A stretch of DNA of 20,289 bases from contig JAJZTU010000025.1 in assembly GCA_021848765.1 (NCBI GenBank), forward strand, positions 1 to 20,289, written 5' to 3'. Below the pieces are notes generated by a model. That model had not been told where the DNA came from. It saw nothing but the letters and a program-made list of their open reading frames with translations, and made no database searches. The position numbers and the translations under genes were made by a program. Positions 15,837-20,289 of the stretch are shown piece after piece. This DNA is from Bacillota bacterium. Its GTDB lineage: Bacteria > Bacillota > GCA-003054495 > Carboxydocellales > JAJZTU01. The first letter of the stretch is position 1, and every line of letters begins with the position of its first letter.

Positions 15837-17385
15837 CGGGGTTACCCCTCCTCACTGAAAAATCTGACATCACGTAACCATTGGGCAGGTGGATAATCTC
15901 GTCTTTAGCAACCAGTTCAAAAGCCTTCAGGTTATAAATATCGCTGTGCTGAGCCACAATTTTCACCAGTACCCTGGGCAGGTCGTCCAGAATCATGGTT
16001 TCCGTTTCCCAGCCGGCCAACATCGGGATCTGACCCATTTGGTGCAGTTGGACGATAAAGGAATAAAAGTCCAGGTGGTTAATCAATGCCTCATACTCAA
16101 TAGGCTCGTTCTCCTGCAGGCCCCGAAGAACGGTGCTGACCGCCACCTCTTCCTGTTTAATCAAGGGCATGAGCAGCAGCAGCAAATATTGCTCAATTTT
16201 CTTTTCTTTTGCCGCCTGCAGTTCCCGTTCTTTTTCCTCTTCCTGCCGCTGCAGCTCCTCAGCCATCTCCGGCAGTTCCTGTTCATCGGGTTCTTCGTCC
16301 TGGCCTTTTAGCCGCTGTTCCTCAAAAATTCTGCCGGGGTTAAAGGATAAAGGCTTCCTGACCGGCAGGACAGGGTCCAGCAGCTGCTTCAGCAATTCAA
16401 TAGAAACGTTTCTTTGCACAACAGGAAACAAAAATTCAGTCTCAAAATTCACCTTAGTATTAAAAGCGGTCAAAATCATGGACTCAATGGAGTGGTTCAT
16501 CAGGTTTTGCACGCGAATCTTGTCAGTGAACAAAGATTCATGCAAATGTATTACATCCATGAGCTTCCGCCGGATTTTCATGATCTTTTCGACGGCCAGC
16601 TCCTCTTTTTCCGTGAATTTTCCCGAATGGTACTCACCCATCGTATAATCAATGAGCTCCTGCAGTTCGTTAAACACCTTTTTTTCTCTTTCCAACTGCT
16701 CATTGATTCTCTGCAGTTGCTTTTCGAGTTCCTGCTCCCTGGCCACCTGGAGCACATCGCGGATGATATTTTCCTGGAGCCGGCGAATCTTTTCCTTTTC
16801 GTTCTTTACAGTCAGGGCCAGTTCTTCGACAGAACGCAAAGCCCCGTCAAATACTCCCTTTTGCAGCTGCTGCCTTAGATAGAGCTGGGTAATGGAAACC
16901 TGCAGCTCATTATACATTTCCTTGGTTTTAAAAAGCATTTCCAGCCCGGCCGTAGAAAGCTTAAGGCGAACCGACCGGTCCTTGATATCATACTCCTCCA
17001 GTTCCACTAAATAGAACTTATGAGTTTTTTCGGTCTTCTTTTCCAGGTCCGGGTAAGTGAAGGCATGGGGGCGGCCATTGTTCATCAGCCCTTCCCGGAC
17101 AATGAAGTTAGCCATTTCCACCGCTTCCTCCGAACTCAGTTGTTCGTTATACTGCCGCTGGACAATATGCTGGAGAAAAAAGGCTATTGCCTCGTAGGTG
17201 CAGTTCTTTTCCCCGCGCAGCATGTTTTCCAGGATATACAGCATAACGGCAATACCCATGGTGGGAAGGTTATAGCGGTACTTAGTTTTCTGGCTTAGCT
17301 CAATAATAGGAGAAAAAACGGCGATATTGTTCATCCGCTCGCCAAAACCGCTTAACATATCCTCCAGCCATTCTATCTGCATCAT
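15823..17385 (-). CDS. jetA: Wadjet kleisin subunit JetA
   Basis: This 520-residue MukF-like kleisin would bridge the two JetC heads. An N-terminal winged-helix region (about 1-160) is followed by a coiled coil (about 190-245, e.g. LEKQLQRINEQLEREKKVF). A central helical section comes next, then an acidic/Glu-rich linker (about 360-398, e.g. EELQRQEEEKERELQAAKEK) and a C-terminal winged helix ending FELVAKDEIIHLPNGYVMSDF. It starts 12 bp after jetD, with AGGATGG as a modest ribosome site. The tandem ATG ATG start leaves one codon of doubt. It overlaps jetB by 14 bp. The family resembles the Wadjet JetA group of type II-like systems more than the type I JetA of DUF3375. Sequence alone makes this a position-and-architecture call. 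Confidence 0.87.
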   Translation of the reverse strand: MMQIEWLEDMLSGFGERMNNIAVFSPIIELSQKTKYRYNLPTMGIAVMLYILENMLRGEKNCTYEAIAFFLQHIVQRQYNEQLSSEEAVEMANFIVREGLMNNGRPHAFTYPDLEKKTEKTHKFYLVELEEYDIKDRSVRLKLSTAGLEMLFKTKEMYNELQVSITQLYLRQQLQKGVFDGALRSVEELALTVKNEKEKIRRLQENIIRDVLQVAREQELEKQLQRINEQLEREKKVFNELQELIDYTMGEYHSGKFTEKEELAVEKIMKIRRKLMDVIHLHESLFTDKIRVQNLMNHSIESMILTAFNTKVNFETEFLFPVVQRNVSIELLKQLLDPVLPVRKPLSFNPGRIFEEQRLKGQDEEPDEQELPEMAEELQRQEEEKERELQAAKEKKIEQYLLLLLMPLIKQEEVAVSTVLRGLQENEPIEYEALINHLDFYSFIVQLHQMGQIPMLAGWETETMILDDLPRVLVKIVAQHSDIYNLKAFELVAKDEIIHLPNGYVMSDFSVRRGNPDGVA

Positions 17386-17397
17386 GCTTGCACCATC

Positions 17398-18471
17398 CTA
17401 ATTCTCCCGTTTTGCAGCCAACTCCCGCATAAAGGCGTAATCCAGTCCCTCCTGGGGCAGGTAATGCCCAGTCTGGAGCAGTTTTTGGATCCCTACCGCC
17501 GTGGCCGCCGGAAAATGTGCCAAAAAGGCCTGCACCGCCTCCGGGGAAAACCGCTGCCCTTTCCTTAGCGCCGGCGTATCTCCGCCGTATCTTTCAAATA
17601 ACTCTTGATAAAAATAGACCAAAGGCTTTACCGGCAGTTTCCCGGTGAGGGCATGCCAGATGTTTATGCCCTCAGGATCCAGGTCACCGAAGTAGTAAAA
17701 GTCAACTGCATTGTTCCGGTAATCGTCAAGTTCATCAAAAAACGAAATGCTCTTTTCAATCTTGCGACCCTCTCCGTAAATCAGCAGAGAAAACGACACC
17801 CCAGCCCACGAACTGATGCCTTCCTGGAAAAGAGTTTTCAGTGAAAAGAAGGTATCCTTGTTTTCGACAATCAGCGCCTTTACCGCAGAGCCTTCACCAG
17901 GCACCCTTTTGGCATAATAAAAAAATGGTTCATGAGTAACATAACACCGCAAAGCTTCAAGGCTCAGCCCCACGCGCTGCAGAAACTTCTGGCCGGCGGC
18001 AGAGAGCAGCCATTTTTCGTCGCGGAATATCTGAAAAGACCGCTCATTGGCAGTAATGGGAACCAGGTTTAGCAAAGCGGGCGTAGTTTTGAAGAAACGG
18101 TCAAGTAAGGACAGGGAGCTTTCATCCTGCTCAAATTCTTTGGCATGATTAAGATAGAATGATGTATTTATTGCCGGATGATAGTAGGTTAAGAGCTGCT
18201 GCCGCTTATCCTGCTCCGGTTTTTCATCGCGGGGTACAATTCGATACCAATAATGAAGCGCCGGATTTTTGCAGTTTAATTCTTTTGCTTTTACCGGTAA
18301 AAGGATTTCTTCGTCAACCAGGCCCTGGATCGCCAGCGCCAGGGACGGGTAGCCTCCGGTTTTCCAATAAATATCCGTCCCCAACAAGCCTATTACATGG
18401 CGTTCTATCGTTTCAGACGCTATCGTTTTTTTCTTTTGGGCATTTAAAAAATCCGCAACTGTTTTTTTCAT
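17398..18471 (-). CDS. jetD: Wadjet TopoVI-A-like nuclease JetD
   Basis: This is the nuclease of Wadjet, a homodimeric relative of topoisomerase VI A/Spo11 that cuts plasmid DNA once JetABC has extruded it. The N-terminal part (about 1-200) is helical with winged-helix character. The C-terminal Toprim-like domain contains LIVENKDTF (about 204-212), YGEGRKIEK (236-244) and the DxD-type motif YFGDLDPEG (264-272), numbering from an upstream ATG at 18483. The ATG at 18471 is preferred because GGGAG lies just before it, giving 357 residues. It is the first gene of a D-A-B-C operon, with jetA following after 12 bp. The Toprim acidic residues are intact, so activity is expected. I see no clear sigma-A promoter in the 243-bp divergent region on this strand. 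Confidence 0.92.
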   Translation of the reverse strand: MKKTVADFLNAQKKKTIASETIERHVIGLLGTDIYWKTGGYPSLALAIQGLVDEEILLPVKAKELNCKNPALHYWYRIVPRDEKPEQDKRQQLLTYYHPAINTSFYLNHAKEFEQDESSLSLLDRFFKTTPALLNLVPITANERSFQIFRDEKWLLSAAGQKFLQRVGLSLEALRCYVTHEPFFYYAKRVPGEGSAVKALIVENKDTFFSLKTLFQEGISSWAGVSFSLLIYGEGRKIEKSISFFDELDDYRNNAVDFYYFGDLDPEGINIWHALTGKLPVKPLVYFYQELFERYGGDTPALRKGQRFSPEAVQAFLAHFPAATAVGIQKLLQTGHYLPQEGLDYAFMRELAAKREN

Positions 18472-18568
18472 TGGCACTCCCATTATTTCGGTCTTATTAT
18501 TGTTTTTTCATTTTTCGTTATTTTTTGCTTAAAACCTCTATAGTTAACTAAATTTTTACCCGTTTTAG

Positions 18569-18603
18569 GACAAAAATAAACATCCCTAAAGGTCGTTTTT
18601 GTC
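18569..18603. repeat. Inverted repeat in the jetD leader
   Basis: GACAAAAA and TTTTTGTC are 8-bp inverted arms separated by 19 bases, between the LexA-like box and jetD. The site could be an RNA hairpin in the jetD leader or a protein-binding site. Confidence 0.3.
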
Positions 18604-18615
18604 GAACAATTGTTC
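18604..18615. promoter_or_regulatory. LexA-like SOS box in the jetD / coiled-coil divergent region
   Basis: GAACAATTGTTC is a perfect 12-bp palindrome of the form GAAC-N4-GTTC, the core of Firmicute LexA/DinR sites. It directly abuts the -35 hexamer of the plus-strand promoter at 18616, so a bound repressor would occlude it. It lies 133 bp before jetD. LexA binding is inference; other palindrome-binding repressors are possible. Confidence 0.5.
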
Positions 18616-18644
18616 TTGATTGCGTGCCCCATTTTTGCTATAAT
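18616..18644 (+). promoter_or_regulatory. Sigma-A promoter of the coiled-coil gene
   Basis: TTGATT (18616-18621), a 17-base spacer and a perfect TATAAT (18639-18644) lie about 70 bp before the ATG of the coiled-coil gene. This is the strongest promoter I can read in the window. Confidence 0.8.
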
Positions 18645-18714
18645 ATAATTGTCTCAAGAGATAATGGTTAACTGGTAAGCACATCTCAGAGAATACCAAC
18701 CTGGGGGGTTAGTC

Positions 18715-19128
18715 ATGGATAATGAACAATTCCAGGAATTCGTGGTCAAACACCTGATGAAACTGGATACTAAGCTCTCATCACTCGATACCAAGGTCTC
18801 ATCACTCGATACCAAGGTCTCATCACTGGATACTAAGGTCTCAGCACTGGATAACAAGGTCTCAGCACTGGATACTACGGTATCATCGTTAGAAACCAAG
18901 GTTTCAGCACTGAATATCAAGGTCTCATCGTTAGAAACCAAGGTTTCAGCACTGAATATCAAGGTCTCATCGCTGGAAAGCAATATGTCTTCTCTGGAAA
19001 ATACTGTGACCCGCATCGAAACCCGAATGGAACATGAAATTATCGACAAAATCAAAGTACTGTTTGACGGCCATCAGCTGCACGAAGACAGGTTTGACCG
19101 GATTGAAAAAAAACCTGGCATAAAGTAA
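18715..19128 (+). CDS. Heptad-repeat coiled-coil protein, 137 aa
   Basis: The gene is preceded by a strong promoter and a GGGGGG ribosome site six bases before the ATG. A short N-terminal segment (MDNEQFQEFVVKHLMKLD) is followed by eleven consecutive heptads of the type LDTKVSS / LETKVSA, an almost ideal parallel coiled coil with Leu and Val at core positions. A conserved C-terminal part follows (IETRMEHEIIDKIKVLFDG, then EDRFDRIEKK). No signal peptide or membrane segment is seen. Proteins with this C-terminal pattern and variable heptad numbers are common in Firmicutes and have no established function. It is divergent from the Wadjet operon, and its 3' end has a second copy at 7094-7231. A long open frame on the opposite strand here only reflects the 21-bp periodicity. 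Confidence 0.8.
   Translation: MDNEQFQEFVVKHLMKLDTKLSSLDTKVSSLDTKVSSLDTKVSALDNKVSALDTTVSSLETKVSALNIKVSSLETKVSALNIKVSSLESNMSSLENTVTRIETRMEHEIIDKIKVLFDGHQLHEDRFDRIEKKPGIK
18763..18993 (+). repeat. Tandem 21-bp repeat array (11 units) inside the coiled-coil gene
   Basis: Eleven 21-bp units each encode one heptad. Neighbouring units are nearly identical, with cores such as CTCATCACTCGATACCAAGG. Within the array a 42-bp two-heptad block (18883-18924) is repeated perfectly at 18925-18966, which points to recent slippage or unequal recombination. All units keep the frame. Confidence 0.9.
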
Positions 19129-19154
19129 CCCTTAATTTGTTAACCAACCAGGAG

Positions 19155-20215
19155 TTATGCAGTTTCAGGATAATATTCCCAGCTCCATAACTTCAGTTCC
19201 AAAAATTCTGGCCAGAATCTATCAATAAGTCTTGAAAAACGCTCGGTTGCCGTGTCAAAATAGACTTGGGTCAACTGGTTGCAACAGTTGATCCGGCAAC
19301 TGGCGTTGAAAAAGTACCTTATCACTTCGCAGAGGGATGGGGCTTGTTCGGCGCCTTCTTTATTGAACTCCCAATTGGCGTAGCAGAGAAGAGTCTTTGC
19401 CGTGAACAAGAGCTCCATATGTGCGAAATGAGCTGTTTCTGACCGTGCATAGCAAGATGTTAAACCAAGATTCTGTTTGGCGGTCCGGTAAAAGACTTCA
19501 ATTTTCCATCGCTTAGCGTAGGCCATGGCAGCTTCTTCTGGCGCATCGACACGGTTGCTTATAAGAAGGTACACATCTTTGAAGGTTGCCGGTAGTTCTT
19601 CCTCTGGTAGAATGTCATTGCCTTCTGCCTGCTTCTCAAAAGTTGCTGCAATAGCCGCAATGGGTAAATAGCGTTGCCGGGTGATAGGTTTTCCTTTGCG
19701 GGTAGTGGTTTCATAAGGCAGCTTGATGTAAATGTCCGGAATGCTTAGCACAGAGCCGCTTCCGAGTGCCCTAACCTTGGGATACACTTCTTTAAGCAAC
19801 TGTTTCGGGTTTAGCTTGGTGTAAATTTCCCTTTGCAGTACAGGGTCGACACGAAGTTCGTGCACCACACATGGCACTTTTCTGAACTGTCAAAGAGCCA
19901 GCACAGAAAAGGGATCTTCTTCCCGTACTGGTGCTCAACTTTTGAATCATCTAAGGCAATTATATCTCCATCGGTCAATCGGCTTTCACTGCAATCCTGC
20001 AGCCTGGACAGCCTGCCAACAGAGAACTGAAGCCACTCAAAGGACTTTGAAAGAAAACGGCTGAAGGCGCTCTGTGAGATTAACCGACCAGACAGCAACT
20101 GTTGCAAAAACGGAGCATCCGCCGAAAACTTTGCATTTTGGTTTGCGGAACTTACATTATCGACTAGTACTTTATTAAGTCTAAAACTATAATATAATCC
20201 TGTTATGTGGTATAC
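19155..20215 (-). pseudogene. Degenerate IS4-type DDE transposase
   Basis: Two overlapping frames together give a broken transposase. The upstream frame (stop at 19811, conceptual start TTG at 20107) carries the first catalytic Asp region, IIALDDSKVEHQYGKKIPF. It stays open to 20215 without a good start codon. The downstream frame (about 19877 to 19155) carries the IS4 Y-R-E-K signature YAKRWKIEVFYRTAKQNLGL with the final Glu. The frame changes in the 19811-19877 overlap. The stretch that normally holds the second catalytic Asp is not recognisable there, so an internal deletion with frameshift is likely. The element should be inactive in its own right. The similarity between the coiled-coil gene and its remnant ends shortly after the stop codons, close to the left edge of this element. 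Confidence 0.75.
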
Positions 20216-20234
20216 TCACCTCATGGGGGTGAGT
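20214..20234 (+). promoter_or_regulatory. Hairpin covering the ribosome site of the IS630-type transposase
   Basis: ACTCACC and GGTGAGT form a 7-bp stem around TCATGGG, with the Shine-Dalgarno-like GGTGAG inside the stem and the ATG four bases further on. Sequestering hairpins of this type limit transposase translation from read-through transcripts in several insertion sequences. The role here is inference. Confidence 0.45.
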
Positions 20235-20237
20235 GGG

Positions 20238-20289
20238 ATGCCAAAGGTAAAATACCAAGTTGTCTTGACGGAAAGCGAGAAGAAAAAAC
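20238..20289 (+). CDS. IS630-type transposase, N-terminal fragment cut by the window edge
   Basis: The frame reads MPKVKYQVVLTESEKKK up to the last base. This resembles the beginning of IS630-family transposases, which usually open with a K-Y-x-V-x-LT-x-E-E pattern before their helix-turn-helix. The ATG at 20238 has GGTGAG just upstream; an earlier in-frame ATG at 20223 has no ribosome site. Only 17 codons are visible, so the call rests on a short match. The CTAG at 20164-20167 is the kind of TA-containing target such elements prefer, but I could not define the element end. Confidence 0.55.
   Translation, partial: MPKVKYQVVLTESEKKK

Noticed and set aside
10659..17385. JetABC as housekeeping MukBEF or Smc-ScpAB
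   Set aside because: The adjoining TopoVI-A-like JetD, the operon packing and the NPFG-type ATPase head indicate Wadjet. Firmicutes normally rely on Smc-ScpAB for chromosome segregation.
18541..18550. Palindrome TAGTTAACTA upstream of jetD as an operator
   Set aside because: It is only 10 bp and AT-rich, without a paired promoter, so it is within chance expectation for this region.
18763..18993. Repeat array considered as CRISPR
   Set aside because: The 21-bp units are contiguous with no unique spacers and translate as in-frame heptads.
18654..19055. Long minus-strand open frame opposite the coiled-coil gene
   Set aside because: It mirrors the 21-bp repeats, which keep every frame free of stops. 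The plus strand has the promoter, the ribosome site and a plausible coiled coil.
19811..19877. Programmed ribosomal frameshift in the transposase
   Set aside because: No clear slippery A6/A7 heptamer was seen in the overlap, and the expected catalytic segment seems to be missing, so decay is more likely.

Overview
The window looks like a chromosomal segment of an anaerobic, spore-forming Clostridia-type Firmicute, possibly of the Peptococcaceae/Desulfotomaculum group. The evidence is a pair of endospore germinant-receptor genes, a clostridial-style three-subunit molybdenum hydroxylase, strong AGGAGG-type ribosome binding sites and sigma-A-like promoters. The taxonomic placement is inference. 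Nearly every gene is on the minus strand; the coiled-coil gene, its truncated copy and the start of an IS630-type gene are on the plus strand.

Left part (1-2230): gerB- and gerA-type spore germination genes. The GerA reading frame stops at a TAA exactly where the family has the second Tyr of an EDYY motif, at the window edge.

Molybdenum hydroxylase operon (2231-7054): a PadR-family regulator (6464-6988) precedes an operon encoding FAD, [2Fe-2S] and molybdopterin subunits. The operon continues into a previously overlooked 50-codon ORF (2264-2416) and ends in a hairpin terminator. The regulator gene and the operon each have a candidate promoter whose -10 hexamer is one arm of the same dyad, TATTAT-N5-ATAATA. 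This is the best candidate for the PadR operator and implies autoregulation plus control of the operon.

Defence island (about 7094-19128): the centre is a complete Wadjet-type SMC plasmid-defence operon in the transcription order jetD-jetA-jetB-jetC (18471 down to 10659). The same strand continues into a HIRAN plus ARPP-1 domain protein, a decayed SWIM zinc-finger protein gene and an NdpA-like nucleoid-associated protein gene. The ARPP-1 frame is broken by an amber codon, but 67 further in-frame codons carry what looks like the rest of the domain. Divergent from jetD is a heptad-repeat coiled-coil gene with an excellent promoter and an abutting LexA-like palindrome (GAACAATTGTTC). The last 138 bp of this coiled-coil gene occur again as a truncated copy at 7094-7231, in the same orientation, 129/138 identical by my count. 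The whole defence block therefore lies between two direct repeats 11,897 bp apart.

Right end (19155-20289): a degenerate IS4-type transposase (frameshift plus probable internal deletion) and the first 17 codons of an IS630-type transposase running off the window. These mark a mobile-element-rich border.

Working model: a metabolic chromosome region (germination, molybdenum hydroxylase) adjoins a laterally acquired defence block. In that block Wadjet would cleave incoming circular plasmids, and the downstream HIRAN/ARPP-1 and NdpA-like genes are candidate accessory factors. Several genes carry nonsense changes or truncations, so either the accessory part is decaying or the assembly has base errors.
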